DNA from: Bacteroides neonati
GTDB lineage: Bacteria > Bacteroidota > Bacteroidia > Bacteroidales > Bacteroidaceae
Direction of reading: 5' to 3'
Assembly: GCF_000499785.1 (NCBI RefSeq)
Contig: NZ_HG726021.1
Location: forward strand, 270,814-334,813
DNA: 64,000 nucleotides
Shown one piece after another: positions 44,627 to 55,844 of the stretch. A program made the translations under genes and the position numbers. The notes below the pieces were generated by a model, which saw only the letters and a list, made by a program, of their open reading frames with translations, made no database searches and was not told the DNA's origin. The stretch's first letter is position 1; every line of letters starts with the position of its first letter.

Positions 44627-45403
44627 ATGGAAAAACTAATTATTGCAGGGCGAGCATTCGACTCGCGCCTCTTTCTGGGAACAGGAAAATTCTACTCCAA
44701 CGAACAAATGGAACAGGCTATACTGACATCGGGCACAGAGATGGTGACAGTAGCCATGAAACGCATAGACATGAATAATCAGGAGGATGACATGCTACAA
44801 CACATCATCCACCCGCGTCTGCAATTACTGCCCAACACGTCGGGAGTACGCAATGCCGAAGAGGCTGTTTTTGCAGCTCAAATGGCACGAGAGGCTTTTG
44901 GTACCAATTGGCTCAAACTGGAGATTCATCCCGATCCACGTTATCTTCTTCCCGACTCGGTAGAGACACTTAAAGCGACCGAACAGTTGGCGAAACTAGG
45001 GTTCGTGGTACTTCCTTATTGCCAGGCCGACCCGGTACTTTGCAGACAACTGGAAGAAGCCGGTGCAGCAACCGTGATGCCGTTGGGTGCACCTATTGGA
45101 ACAAACAGAGGATTGCAAACCAAAGAATTTCTGCAGATTATTATCGAACAGGCAGGTATCCCCGTTGTAGTCGATGCAGGAATTGGTGCCCCAAGCCATG
45201 CTGCCGAAGCAATGGAGATGGGTGCGGCAGCCGTATTGGTAAACACCGCCATTGCGGTAGCACGCAATCCGATAGAGATGGCCAAAGCCTTTAAACAAGC
45301 CACAGAAGCGGGACGCATGGCTTATGAAGCCGGATTGGGTACACAAGCCCGTCACTTTGTGGCAGAGGCAAGCTCGCCACTCACGGCTTTTCTAAACAAA
45401 TAA
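44627..45403 (+). CDS. thiG: Thiazole synthase
   Basis: ThiG builds the thiazole phosphate from deoxyxylulose phosphate, a dehydroglycine imine and ThiS thiocarboxylate. The 258-residue barrel includes [17 protein letters not shown] with the Schiff-base lysine, [28 protein letters not shown] and [19 protein letters not shown]. The dehydroglycine donor is made by ThiH, encoded two genes later, as in anaerobes. Spacing from thiE is 11 bp. Confidence 0.97.
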   Translation: MEKLIIAGRAFDSRLFLGTGKFYSNEQMEQAILTSGTEMVTVAMKRIDMNNQEDDMLQHIIHPRLQLLPNTSGVRNAEEAVFAAQMAREAFGTNWLKLEIHPDPRYLLPDSVETLKATEQLAKLGFVVLPYCQADPVLCRQLEEAGAATVMPLGAPIGTNRGLQTKEFLQIIIEQAGIPVVVDAGIGAPSHAAEAMEMGAAAVLVNTAIAVARNPIEMAKAFKQATEAGRMAYEAGLGTQARHFVAEASSPLTAFLNK

Positions 45404-47122
<1,719 letters not shown>

Positions 47123-47147
47123 GCTTAGACTAATAAAGAAGAATACT

Positions 47148-48317
47148 ATGTTCTCAGATGAATTAAAAAAAATATCTTGGGAAGAGACGACAAAAGCCAT
47201 CTATTCCAAAACAGACGACGATGTGCGCCGTGCACTCGGGAAAGAACATCGCGACGTGGATGACTTCATGGCACTTATCTCTCCTGCTGCAACTCCTTAT
47301 ATAGAGGTGATGGCACGCCTTAGTCAGCAATATACCATCGAGCGTTTCGGGAAAACGATTTCGATGTTCGTTCCCCTCTATCTAACCAACTCATGCACCA
47401 ACTCGTGCGTTTACTGTGGGTTCCACATCAGCAACCCGATGAAACGTACCATACTCACAGAAGAGGAAATCGTCAACGAATACAAAGCCATCAAGAAGCT
47501 GGCACCTTTTGACAATCTGCTGTTGGTTACAGGCGAGAATCCTGCCGTAGCAGGTGTTCCCTACATTGCTCGTGCACTCGATCTGGCCAAACCATACTTC
47601 AGCAATTTGCAAATCGAAGTAATGCCACTACAAACCGAGGAGTACGAAGAGCTGACTCATCACGGACTAAACGGGGTCATTTGTTTTCAGGAAACGTACC
47701 ACAGTGAGAACTACAAACGGTATCATCCTCGGGGTATGAAGTCGAAGTTTGAATGGCGCGTCAACGGTTTCGACCGTATGGGACAAGCAGGTGTACACAA
47801 AATAGGTATGGGCGTTCTCATCGGACTGGAGGAATGGCGAACTGATGTTACGATGATGGCTCATCACCTTCGTTACTTGCAGAAGCACTATTGGAAGACA
47901 AAATACAGTGTCAACTTCCCCCGTATGCGCCCTTCGGAGAATGGAGGATTTCAACCCAATGTTGTGCTTAGCGACCGTGAACTGGCACAGCTAACCTTTG
48001 CCATGCGTATCTTCGATCGTGATGTAGACATCTCCTACTCCACCCGCGAAAGTCCTGAGATTAGAAACCACATGGCAACACTGGGTGTAACCACCATGAG
48101 TGCCGAGAGTAAAACGGAACCGGGTGGTTATTACAGCTATCCGCAAACGTTGGAACAGTTTCACGTAAGCGACGAACGCAAAGCGATAGAGGTAGAACGA
48201 GCCTTAAAGCAGCTGGGACGCGAACCGGTGTGGAAGGATTGGGACCAGGCTTTTGACAATAAAGTATCGAAACACAAAAACGAAACACAAAACAATAGCA
48301 AATCTTATGCGTTATGA
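47148..48317 (+). CDS. thiH: 2-iminoacetate synthase (tyrosine lyase)
   Basis: ThiH cleaves tyrosine to dehydroglycine and p-cresol, supplying the C-N unit for ThiG. The 389-residue radical SAM protein has the cluster motif CTNSCVYC (CxxxCxxC), the LLVTGENP segment, NGVICFQETYH and KIGMGVLIGLEEWR. The tail past about residue 370 is polar. Its last 11 bp overlap the thiF start. Use of ThiH rather than ThiO suits an anaerobe. Confidence 0.96.
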   Translation: MFSDELKKISWEETTKAIYSKTDDDVRRALGKEHRDVDDFMALISPAATPYIEVMARLSQQYTIERFGKTISMFVPLYLTNSCTNSCVYCGFHISNPMKRTILTEEEIVNEYKAIKKLAPFDNLLLVTGENPAVAGVPYIARALDLAKPYFSNLQIEVMPLQTEEYEELTHHGLNGVICFQETYHSENYKRYHPRGMKSKFEWRVNGFDRMGQAGVHKIGMGVLIGLEEWRTDVTMMAHHLRYLQKHYWKTKYSVNFPRMRPSENGGFQPNVVLSDRELAQLTFAMRIFDRDVDISYSTRESPEIRNHMATLGVTTMSAESKTEPGGYYSYPQTLEQFHVSDERKAIEVERALKQLGREPVWKDWDQAFDNKVSKHKNETQNNSKSYAL

Positions 48318-48999
48318 CAGACAAATTCTTCTGCCTGAAATTGGAGAAGAGGGACAAGCGAAGCTACAAGCAGCCAAGGTATTGATTATTGGCGTGGGAG
48401 GACTCGGTTCTCCCATTGCCCTCTATCTGGCAGGTGCAGGTATAGGTACTATCGGGCTGGTTGATGATGACTGCGTAAGCATCAGCAACCTGCAACGTCA
48501 GGTTCTATATGCCGAGAAGGAGCTTGACCAACCGAAAGCCGCTTGTGCAGCCGAACATTTGCATTCACTAAACAGTGAGATAACCGTTAACTACTATCCC
48601 GAACGGCTTAGTAAACAGAATGCCCGTGAGCTGATCAGTTCGTATGACATCGTGGTAGATGGTTGCGACAACTTTGCCACCCGATACCTGATCAGTGATA
48701 CCTGCATGGCCTTGAATAAGCCCTATGTATACGGAGCCATTTGTGGTTTCGAAGGGCAGGTATCCGTCTTTAGCCACGGCAGTAGCCCAAAAACCTATCG
48801 CGATTTATATCCGAATGAAGAGGAGATGCTACGTATGCCCCCTCCTTCCAAAGGGGTAATGGGAGTAACACCGGCAGTTGTCGGTAGCATCGAAGCAAGC
48901 GAAGTTTTGAAGATTATAGGTGGTTTTGGTGATGTTTTATCGGGCAAATTATGGACTATTGATCTGCGAACATTGCAATCTAACATCTTTTCACTATAA
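48307..48999 (+). CDS. thiF: ThiS adenylyltransferase (ThiF/MoeB/HesA family)
   Basis: This E1-like enzyme adenylates the ThiS C-terminus. The 230-residue protein has the ATP-binding VLIIGVGGLGSP, DDDCVSISNLQRQ, and VDGCDNFATRYL. It lacks the CxxC zinc pairs found in many ThiF/MoeB proteins: the region around PPPSKGVMGVTPAVVGS has none. I chose the ATG at 48307 (MRYDRQILLPEIG), which overlaps the thiH end. Position in the operon favours ThiF over MoeB. Confidence 0.9.
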   Translation: MRYDRQILLPEIGEEGQAKLQAAKVLIIGVGGLGSPIALYLAGAGIGTIGLVDDDCVSISNLQRQVLYAEKELDQPKAACAAEHLHSLNSEITVNYYPERLSKQNARELISSYDIVVDGCDNFATRYLISDTCMALNKPYVYGAICGFEGQVSVFSHGSSPKTYRDLYPNEEEMLRMPPPSKGVMGVTPAVVGSIEASEVLKIIGGFGDVLSGKLWTIDLRTLQSNIFSL

Positions 49000-49026
49000 A
49001 CGTTGGCTTGTCATAGAGTTAATTCG

Positions 49027-49034
49027 TACTTTTG
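49027..49034 (+). promoter_or_regulatory. -7 element upstream of the second ThiE-like gene
   Basis: TACTTTTG matches TAnnTTTG 27 bp before the ATG at 49062; TTGG lies about 20 bp upstream. This suggests transcription independent of the TPP riboswitch. Confidence 0.45.
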
Positions 49035-49061
49035 CTAAACTTAAATAGTTTAACAAATAAG

Positions 49062-49670
49062 ATGAAATTAATTGTAGTTACTACCCCTACTTTCTTCGTA
49101 GAGGAAGACAAAATAATAACCGCTCTGTTCGAAGAAGGATTGGACATTCTACATCTAAGAAAGCCCGATACCGCTCCTGTTTATGCAGAACGCCTGCTGA
49201 CGTTAATTCCCGAAAAATATCATCATCGCATAGTGACTCATGAGCATTTCTATTTAAAAAAGGAATTTAATCTGTTAGGGATTCACCTGAATGCTAGAAA
49301 CCCCGAAAAGCCTGACAATTATTCAGGACAAATCAGTTGCTCATGTCATTCGATAGAGGAAGTAAAGGAGAAGAAAGACTCTTATAATTATGTTTTTATG
49401 AGTCCGATATATGACAGTATATCAAAAGAAAATTACTTCGCTGCGTATACTCCCGAGGAGTTGAGAAAGGCAAAAAAAGAGCGAATCATCGATAGTAATG
49501 TAATTGCCCTTGGAGGTATTGATGCTGATAATATGCTGGAAATAAAAGATTTCGGATTTGGGGGAGCTGCTATCCTGGGAGATATATGGAATCGATTTGA
49601 CGCCTGCAACGATCGCGACTACCGAGGAGTTATCGAACACTTTAAGAAGCTTCAGGAACTAGCCGATTAA
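49062..49670 (+). CDS. ThiE/TenI-like protein
   Basis: The 202-residue protein has a thiamine-phosphate-synthase-type barrel: LDILHLRKPD, HRIVTHEHFYL, LLGIHLNARNPE, SCSCHSIEEV, YVFMSPIYDSISKENY and VIALGGIDADN. The pyrophosphate-binding region differs from ThiE at 43992 (SPIYDS in place of GPYRFT). It resembles TenI, which converts thiazole tautomers, at least as much as a synthase. The ATG at 49062 follows a separate promoter 62 bp after thiF. The sequence is more AT-rich than the thi operon. Role in thiamine metabolism is inferred from position and fold. Confidence 0.82.
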   Translation: MKLIVVTTPTFFVEEDKIITALFEEGLDILHLRKPDTAPVYAERLLTLIPEKYHHRIVTHEHFYLKKEFNLLGIHLNARNPEKPDNYSGQISCSCHSIEEVKEKKDSYNYVFMSPIYDSISKENYFAAYTPEELRKAKKERIIDSNVIALGGIDADNMLEIKDFGFGGAAILGDIWNRFDACNDRDYRGVIEHFKKLQELAD

Positions 49671-49690
49671 TCAAGCTATATTCAAAGAAT

Positions 49691-49731
49691 AAGGGGAATG
49701 CAACAAAGAATTATCTTGTTACATTCCCCTT
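49691..49731. terminator. Bidirectional terminator between convergent genes
   Basis: Arms at 49691-49706 and 49716-49731 (AAGGGGAATGCAACAA and near complement, one mismatch) enclose a 9-bp loop. It serves the ThiE-like gene and the convergent outer-membrane protein gene. Confidence 0.75.
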
Positions 49732-49754
49732 AAACGTAAGAGACGCTATATCAA

Positions 49755-50270
49755 TTAAAATTCATAGTGAAAACCAAAGCTCAGGTCTTCACTTGTGAAG
49801 CCAAATCCATAGCCATTGTCGCCCACCATATAATCATCTCTGTAGCCTAAGAAACCACATTTAGCGATCAGACTAAAGCTTTTGTTCAGCTTGATAGCGA
49901 TACCTGGTTTTACACCAATTTCAAAACCATTCACTGCATCATGGTGCTTTACTTTAGAAGTAGAAAAGCCAAAACCACCGTCAACAAACAGGCGAACTAC
50001 CTTGTTCTGATAAAAAGAGTAACGAGCATAAGGTGCCAATCCGAATTTGTTTACACATGCCGAATTTACTTCTCCGTGAGCATAAGCCAGCGTAACACCC
50101 AGTGCCCAGTTATCATTCAAGTTATAACCAACTTCGGGTGTAAGTGTGAATGAAGTTGCATCTGCATCGTGATTGTGCCACAAGCCAAGTGATCCACCTA
50201 CATAAATATCCTGTGCATTAACCATCAACGTTGCCATAGCAACAAATAAAAATACAACAATCTTTTTCAT
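49755..50270 (-). CDS. Small outer-membrane beta-barrel protein
   Basis: A 171-residue protein with signal peptide MKKIVVFLFVAMATLMVNAQ. The mature sequence has the alternating strands of an eight-stranded barrel: DIYVGGSLGLWHN, FTLTPEVGYNLNDNWALGVTLAYAHG, PYARYSFYQNKVVRLFVDGGFGFS split across turns, and a terminal strand ending in Phe (LSFGFHYEF). It belongs to the general porin-like/OMP barrel group; function unknown. I chose the ATG at 50268-50270; 33 upstream in-frame codons overlap the promoter region. It is a single gene between two terminators. Confidence 0.83.
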   Translation of the reverse strand: MKKIVVFLFVAMATLMVNAQDIYVGGSLGLWHNHDADATSFTLTPEVGYNLNDNWALGVTLAYAHGEVNSACVNKFGLAPYARYSFYQNKVVRLFVDGGFGFSTSKVKHHDAVNGFEIGVKPGIAIKLNKSFSLIAKCGFLGYRDDYMVGDNGYGFGFTSEDLSFGFHYEF

Positions 50271-50340
50271 TTTCTTTTTTTGGGGTTTTAAGTTAAACAT
50301 TTTCTTAGGCAAAAGCCTAATACCTTTTTTTTTCGGGGTG

Positions 50341-50371
50341 CAAAGGTAAAATAGATATTCACAGTACACAA
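50341..50371 (-). promoter_or_regulatory. Promoter of the small barrel protein gene
   Basis: The minus strand reads TACCTTTG (50341-50348) with a TTG (50369-50371) 20 bp upstream. The leader to the ATG is ~70 nt and contains A/T tracts. Confidence 0.6.
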
Positions 50372-50416
50372 CTTTTTAGTTAGTTTTTTATAAATGTATC
50401 AACTGGACACAACAAA

Positions 50417-50451
50417 AGAGAGGAAGCTTCGATAAACGTAACTTCCTCTCT
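50417..50451 (-). terminator. Terminator of ppdK
   Basis: Ten-bp arms AGAGAGGAAG (50417-50426) and CTTCCTCTCT (50442-50451) enclose a 15-bp loop; the minus strand continues TTTTGTTGTG. It lies 23 bp past the ppdK stop. Confidence 0.65.
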
Positions 50452-50474
50452 CCTATTAATTTAAATATTTTTCA

Positions 50475-53195
50475 TCAATCTTCTATAGCAGCTTGTGCGG
50501 CTGCCAAACGAGCAATCGGCACTCTAAAGGGTGAGCAACTAACGTAGTTTAAGCCCACTCTATGGCAGAATTTGACAGAAGAAGGTTCTCCACCATGTTC
50601 TCCACAAATGCCACATTTCAAGTCCGGACGAATGCTCCTACCTTTTTCAGTAGCCATGCGAATAAGCTGTCCTACTCCCTTCTGATCGAGCACTTGGAAA
50701 GGATCTACTTTCAATATTTTCTTTTCCAGATATATGGGAAGGAAAGAAGCAATATCATCGCGAGAATAGCCGAAGGTCATTTGTGTCAAATCGTTGGTTC
50801 CGAAGGAGAAGAATTCGGCAGAGCTAGCAATACGATCGGCAGTTAAAGCAGCACGAGGAATCTCGATCATGGTTCCTACAGAGAATTCAACACTATCGCC
50901 CAATTCGGCAAACAAGTCGGCTGCTTCTTTACGAATAATCGTTTCTTGTTCCTTAAATTCATATAAGATACCTGTTAATGGCACCATGATTTCGGGTATT
51001 GTTTTTACCCCCTCTTTTTTCAATGCAACTGCTGCACCCAAGATAGCCCGCGTTTGCATCTGCGTAATTTCAGGATACGTATTTCCTAAACGGCAACCAC
51101 GGTGTCCCAACATGGGGTTATGTTCGCAAAGCGATTCGACCCGACGTTGAATTTGTTGCAGTGTAACGCCCATCATATCAGCCATGTCTTGTTGTCCCTT
51201 CACATCATGGGGAACAAACTCGTGCAAAGGAGGATCAAGCAAACGTACTGTTACCGGGAAGCCCGCCATCGCACGAAAGATTCCCATAAAGTCTTCTTGC
51301 TGATAAGGTAATATCTTGGCTAAAGCCTTGCGACGATCTTCTACATTCTCAGCTAAGATCATCTCGCGCATGGCTTTAATCTTCTCGCCATCGAAGAACA
51401 TATGTTCGGTACGACAGAGTCCGATACCAACAGCACCAAACTTACGTGCAATCTCTGCATCATGAGGCGTATCGGCATTGGTACGTACCTTCAACCGGGT
51501 ATATTTATCGGCCAATTGCATCAACTCTGCAAAATCGCCCGATAGTTCGGCAGCTTTTGTTTCGACTTTACCCTGATATATTTCGCCGGTACTTCCATTG
51601 AGTGAAATATAGTCGCCTTCATTCAGTACAACGCCATCAATCTCTACCGTACGAGCTTTGTAATCTATATTCAACGCACCTGCACCCGATACACAGCATT
51701 TGCCCATACCACGAGCTACTACTGCTGCATGAGAGGTCATTCCACCACGGGCGGTCAAGATACCTTGTGCGGCAGCCATACCGGCAAGATCTTCGGGTGA
51801 AGTTTCGATACGAACCATAATCACCTTAGCACCACCTGCCGACCAAGCGGCAGCATCATCGGCAAAGAATACAATCTGTCCGGTAGCAGCACCCGGAGAA
51901 GCCGGAAGTCCACGAGTTAATACCGTTGCTTTCTTTAACGCCTTGTTATCGAATACAGGGTGAAGGAGTTCATCCAACTTATTCGGTTCTACACGGAGCA
52001 ACGCTGTCTTTTCATCAATCACTCCTTGACGCAGCAGATCCATAGCGATCTTCACCATGGCAGCTCCTGTACGCTTGCCGTTACGTGTCTGCAAGAACCA
52101 TAGTTTACCTTCCTGAACGGTAAACTCCATGTCTTGCATATCCCGGTAATGGCTTTCGAGTTTGGTTTGCAACTTATCGAGTTGCTTATATATTTCGGGC
52201 ATCGCTTCTTCCATCGATGGGAATTTGGCGAGACGAACATCTTCGGTTACACCCGCCAGTATAGCCCAACGTTGTGATCCTTCTTTGGTAATTTGCTGCG
52301 GGGTACGAATACCGGCCACCACGTCTTCGCCTTGTGCATTGATCAGGTATTCGCCGTTAAAGATATCTTCGCCTGTTCCTGCATCGCGCGAGAAACAAAC
52401 ACCGGTAGCCGATGTTTCACCCATATTACCAAAAACCATGGCCTGCACACTAACAGCTGTTCCCCATTCGCTGGGAATACCCTCCATCTTACGATAAAGA
52501 ATAGCACGCTCATTCATCCAAGAGTTGAATACGGAACATATTGCTCCCCAAAGTTGCTCGTAAGCATCGGTCGGAAAGTCTTTTCCGGTTTGGGCAGTTA
52601 CGGCTGCTTTAAAGCGTTTCACTAATTCTTTCAAATCTTCTACTTCGAGTTGATTATCAAGTTTTACTCCGCGGGCATGCTTTACTTCTTCAATGATTGC
52701 TTCGAACGGGTCTATATCTTCTTTATTGGTAGGTTTCATTCCAAGTACTACGTCGCCATACATTTGTACAAAGCGGCGATAAGAATCCCAAGCAAAACGA
52801 GCATTGCCGGTCTTACGAGTCAACCCCTCTACTACTTCATCATTCAGCCCCAAATTTAAAATGGTATCCATCATACCCGGCATAGAGGCGCGGGCACCCG
52901 AACGAACGGAGACAAGTAACGGGTTCTCAATATCGCCGAATTTAGATTTCATCAATACTTCCACATTGGCAATGGCTTGTTCTACTTCCTTTTGAAGCAA
53001 AGCCACCACTTTCTCTTGTCCTAATTGATAATATTCTGTGCAAACTTCGGTAGTAATGGTAAATCCGGGAGGTACAGGAACCCCGATAAGGTTCATTTCG
53101 GCAAGGTTGGCACCTTTTCCTCCAAGTAAATTCTTCATATCAGCCTTGCCTTCCGCCTGACCGTTTCCAAAGGTATAAACTCTTTTCTTGTCCAT
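50475..53195 (-). CDS. ppdK: Pyruvate, phosphate dikinase
   Basis: PpdK interconverts pyruvate, ATP and Pi with phosphoenolpyruvate, AMP and PPi, linking glycolysis and gluconeogenesis in anaerobes. The 906-residue protein has an N-terminal ATP-grasp domain (RVYTFGNGQAEGKADMKN opening, LLGGKGANLAEM), the central phosphohistidine domain with GGMTSHAAVVARGMGKCC (phospho-His in TSHA) and a C-terminal PEP-binding barrel with SFGTNDLTQMTFGYSRDD and CGICGEHGG. I chose the ATG at 53193-53195 (MDKKRVYTFGNG); a 39-codon extension crosses the promoter. Full length and intact. Confidence 0.97.
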   Translation of the reverse strand: MDKKRVYTFGNGQAEGKADMKNLLGGKGANLAEMNLIGVPVPPGFTITTEVCTEYYQLGQEKVVALLQKEVEQAIANVEVLMKSKFGDIENPLLVSVRSGARASMPGMMDTILNLGLNDEVVEGLTRKTGNARFAWDSYRRFVQMYGDVVLGMKPTNKEDIDPFEAIIEEVKHARGVKLDNQLEVEDLKELVKRFKAAVTAQTGKDFPTDAYEQLWGAICSVFNSWMNERAILYRKMEGIPSEWGTAVSVQAMVFGNMGETSATGVCFSRDAGTGEDIFNGEYLINAQGEDVVAGIRTPQQITKEGSQRWAILAGVTEDVRLAKFPSMEEAMPEIYKQLDKLQTKLESHYRDMQDMEFTVQEGKLWFLQTRNGKRTGAAMVKIAMDLLRQGVIDEKTALLRVEPNKLDELLHPVFDNKALKKATVLTRGLPASPGAATGQIVFFADDAAAWSAGGAKVIMVRIETSPEDLAGMAAAQGILTARGGMTSHAAVVARGMGKCCVSGAGALNIDYKARTVEIDGVVLNEGDYISLNGSTGEIYQGKVETKAAELSGDFAELMQLADKYTRLKVRTNADTPHDAEIARKFGAVGIGLCRTEHMFFDGEKIKAMREMILAENVEDRRKALAKILPYQQEDFMGIFRAMAGFPVTVRLLDPPLHEFVPHDVKGQQDMADMMGVTLQQIQRRVESLCEHNPMLGHRGCRLGNTYPEITQMQTRAILGAAVALKKEGVKTIPEIMVPLTGILYEFKEQETIIRKEAADLFAELGDSVEFSVGTMIEIPRAALTADRIASSAEFFSFGTNDLTQMTFGYSRDDIASFLPIYLEKKILKVDPFQVLDQKGVGQLIRMATEKGRSIRPDLKCGICGEHGGEPSSVKFCHRVGLNYVSCSPFRVPIARLAAAQAAIED

Positions 53196-53234
53196 AAGTA
53201 TATGTTTAAAGTTAGATTGTGGTTTTCTATTTCG

Positions 53235-53242
53235 CAAATCTA
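53235..53242 (-). promoter_or_regulatory. -7 element of ppdK
   Basis: The minus strand reads TAGATTTG (TAnnTTTG), 39 bp upstream of the chosen ATG. A TTTTC lies at about the -33 position. Confidence 0.5.
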
Positions 53243-53356
53243 ACGATATTTCGCATATCAGAAAACTTTTAAAGAAAAAACTTTCGACCGAACTGCAATT
53301 TCCACATTGCAATCTTTATTATGTGTTTACATAGAGATAAATCCAGAAAAAAGAGC

Positions 53357-53364
53357 TAATTTTG
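53357..53364 (+). promoter_or_regulatory. -7 element of the rlmD-type gene
   Basis: TAATTTTG matches TAnnTTTG, 28 bp before the GTG start at 53393. Confidence 0.5.
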
Positions 53365-53392
53365 CGACATAATTTATTAGATTGGTGTAAAA

Positions 53393-54820
53393 GTGGCAAG
53401 AAACAAAAAAGTACTTCCCCTACTGGAGAAGGTGACAATAACGGACGTGGCTGCCGAAGGAAAAGCCATTGCAAAAGTAAACGACCTGGTAGTTTTTGTA
53501 CCCTACGTAGTACCGGGCGATGTGGTAGACTTACAAATTAAGCGTAAAAAAAATCATTATGCCGAGGCCGAAGCAGTGAAGTTTCATGAATACTCTTCAG
53601 TGCGCGCTGTTCCTTTCTGCGAACATTATGGTGTTTGCGGAGGTTGTAAATGGCAAGTATTGCCCTATTCGGAGCAAATCAAATACAAGCAAAAACAGGT
53701 AGAAGACAATCTGAAACGCATTGGTAAGATTGAACTTCCCGAAATTCTTCCTATATTGGGTTCAGCTAAAACTGAATTCTATCGCAACAAACTTGAATTT
53801 ACGTTCTCAAACAAACGCTGGCTTACTTGGGAAGATATTCAGCAAAATGTAACTTACGATCAGATGAATGGCTTGGGATTCCATATCCCCGGAGCCTTTG
53901 ATAAGGTACTGGCTATTGAAAAATGCTGGTTGCAAGATGATATTTCTAACCGCATCCGCAACGCAGTACGCGATTATGCCTACGAGCATAATTACTCCTT
54001 TATCAATCTCCGCTCACAAGAAGGTATGTTACGCAATATGATTGTGCGTACCTCGACTACGGGTGAGCTGATGGTGATTCTCATCTGCAAGATTGTAGAG
54101 GATAGCGAAATGGAACTCTTCAAGAATATATTGCAATTTATTGCCGATAGCTTCCCCGAAATCACTTCGCTACTCTATATCATCAACAATAAGTGCAACG
54201 ACACCATCAATGACCTTGATGTTCATGTGTTCCGCGGCAACGATCACATCTTCGAGGAGATGGAAGGACTGCGTTTCAAAATCGGCCCGAAGTCTTTCTA
54301 TCAAACCAACTCCGAGCAGGCATACAACCTGTATAAGATTACCCGCGAATTTGCCGGACTTACCGGAAATGAATTGGTCTACGACCTCTATACCGGAACG
54401 GGTACCATCGCCAACTTTGTTTCGCGCCAAGCTCGTCAGGTAATCGGCATCGAATATGTGCCCGAAGCCATCGAAGACGCCAAGGTAAACGCCGAGATCA
54501 ACGGAATTGACAATACCTTGTTCTTTGCCGGCGATATGAAAGATATGCTTACACAGGACTTCATCAACGAATATGGTCGCCCGGATGTCATCATCACCGA
54601 TCCTCCTCGTGCCGGTATGCATCAGGATGTAGTAGATGTCATCTTGTTTGCCGAACCCAAACGCATTGTTTACGTGAGCTGTAATCCCGCCACACAAGCA
54701 CGCGACTTGCAGTTGCTCGACGCCAAATATGCAGTGAAGGCTATACAGCCTGTCGATATGTTCCCGCATACCCATCATGTAGAGAACGTCGTTTTACTTG
54801 AATTAAGACCCACCGAATGA
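53393..54820 (+). CDS. rlmD: 23S rRNA (uracil-C5)-methyltransferase, RlmD/TrmA family
   Basis: This 475-residue enzyme methylates uracil C5 in rRNA (or tRNA) with S-adenosylmethionine. It has an N-terminal TRAM domain (about 5-62), a 4Fe-4S site with CEHYGVCGGC and a fourth Cys in IEKCWLQDD, the SAM-binding LVYDLYTGTGTIANF, ITDPPRAGMH and the catalytic Cys in VSCNPATQARDL. Start is GTG at 53393 (MARNKKVLPLLE). The exact target uridine (RlmD or RlmC/TrmA type) cannot be decided by eye. Its stop overlaps the start of the pseudouridine synthase gene (ATGA), giving a two-gene RNA-modification operon. Confidence 0.93.
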   Translation: MARNKKVLPLLEKVTITDVAAEGKAIAKVNDLVVFVPYVVPGDVVDLQIKRKKNHYAEAEAVKFHEYSSVRAVPFCEHYGVCGGCKWQVLPYSEQIKYKQKQVEDNLKRIGKIELPEILPILGSAKTEFYRNKLEFTFSNKRWLTWEDIQQNVTYDQMNGLGFHIPGAFDKVLAIEKCWLQDDISNRIRNAVRDYAYEHNYSFINLRSQEGMLRNMIVRTSTTGELMVILICKIVEDSEMELFKNILQFIADSFPEITSLLYIINNKCNDTINDLDVHVFRGNDHIFEEMEGLRFKIGPKSFYQTNSEQAYNLYKITREFAGLTGNELVYDLYTGTGTIANFVSRQARQVIGIEYVPEAIEDAKVNAEINGIDNTLFFAGDMKDMLTQDFINEYGRPDVIITDPPRAGMHQDVVDVILFAEPKRIVYVSCNPATQARDLQLLDAKYAVKAIQPVDMFPHTHHVENVVLLELRPTE

Positions 54821-55764
54821 AACAGAAAAAAGCAGTAGATAAAGAAAAGCGTGCTACCCGCGCTTTGGCTAAGTATACCACCTTCCCCGTCAAGAAATCG
54901 ATGGAACTCATGGAATTTCTTGCCAGCCAAATGCCCGATGCGAGCCGTAACAAACTAAAATCGCTACTCAGCAAACGTGTCGTTTACGTAGACAACGTGA
55001 TAACGACACAATTTAATTTCCCTTTGCAACCGGGCATGAAGGTGCAGATAAGCAAGGATAAAGGAAGAAAAGAGTTCCACAGCAACCTATTGAAAATCGT
55101 ATTCGAAGATGAATACCTGATTGTGGTAGACAAAAGGGAGGGATTGCTTTCAATGGGTACCGACCGACAAAAGGAACGTACCGCACACTCTATTCTGAAT
55201 GAGTACGTGCAACGTTCGGGCAAGCAATTCCGCGTTTTCATCGTACATCGATTGGATAAGGATACATCGGGACTTATGCTATTCGCCAAAGACGAAAAGA
55301 CAAAATTTACGCTACAGGATTATTGGGACGAGATTGTAAAAGACCGTCGTTACGTAGCTGCACTTTCGGGCGATGTAGAGAAAGATCACGGTACGGTCAC
55401 TTCGTGGCTGACAGACAATAAAGTGTTTATCACCTATTCGAGTATGACAGACAACGGAGGTGAGAAAGCCATCACGCATTACAAAACCATTAAGCGTGCC
55501 AATGGCTACTCCTTGGTAGAGCTTGAATTAGAAACAGGACGTAAAAATCAGATTCGTGTACACATGAAAGATTTGCAACATCCGGTACTGGGCGATGTGA
55601 AGTATGGCGATGGTAAAAACCCAATAGGCCGATTGGCTCTTCATGCTTTTAAACTAAGCTTTTATCATCCCGTAACCGGGCAATTGATGGAATTTGAAAC
55701 ACCTTACCCACCCGCATTCAAGAAATTATTTCTGAAGATAGCTACACCGATCGAGAAGAAATAA
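54817..55764 (+). CDS. RluA-family RNA pseudouridine synthase
   Basis: The 315-residue protein has an S4 RNA-binding domain (about 30-85, including SRNKLKSLLSKRVVYVDN) and an RluA catalytic domain with the active-site motif HRLDKDTSGLMLFAKD (Asp in RLDKDT). The segments ELETGRKNQIRVHM and HPVLGDVKYG are also typical. It isomerises uridine in rRNA or tRNA; the site is unknown. The gene overlaps the rlmD-type stop by 4 bp and ends before a very strong terminator. Confidence 0.93.
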   Translation: MKQKKAVDKEKRATRALAKYTTFPVKKSMELMEFLASQMPDASRNKLKSLLSKRVVYVDNVITTQFNFPLQPGMKVQISKDKGRKEFHSNLLKIVFEDEYLIVVDKREGLLSMGTDRQKERTAHSILNEYVQRSGKQFRVFIVHRLDKDTSGLMLFAKDEKTKFTLQDYWDEIVKDRRYVAALSGDVEKDHGTVTSWLTDNKVFITYSSMTDNGGEKAITHYKTIKRANGYSLVELELETGRKNQIRVHMKDLQHPVLGDVKYGDGKNPIGRLALHAFKLSFYHPVTGQLMEFETPYPPAFKKLFLKIATPIEKK

Positions 55765-55785
55765 AAGTCCGATAAGGACTTAAGT

Positions 55786-55838
55786 TATATAAAAGAGAGA
55801 AGAGGATGCTTATGGCATCCTCTTCTCTCTTTTATATA
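55786..55838. terminator. 24-bp-stem bidirectional terminator
   Basis: Perfect 24-bp arms (55786-55809 and 55815-55838) enclose a 5-bp loop, with A/T tracts on the outer ends of both arms. It separates the convergent pseudouridine synthase and lipoprotein genes. Confidence 0.88.
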
Positions 55839-55844
55839 TATCGT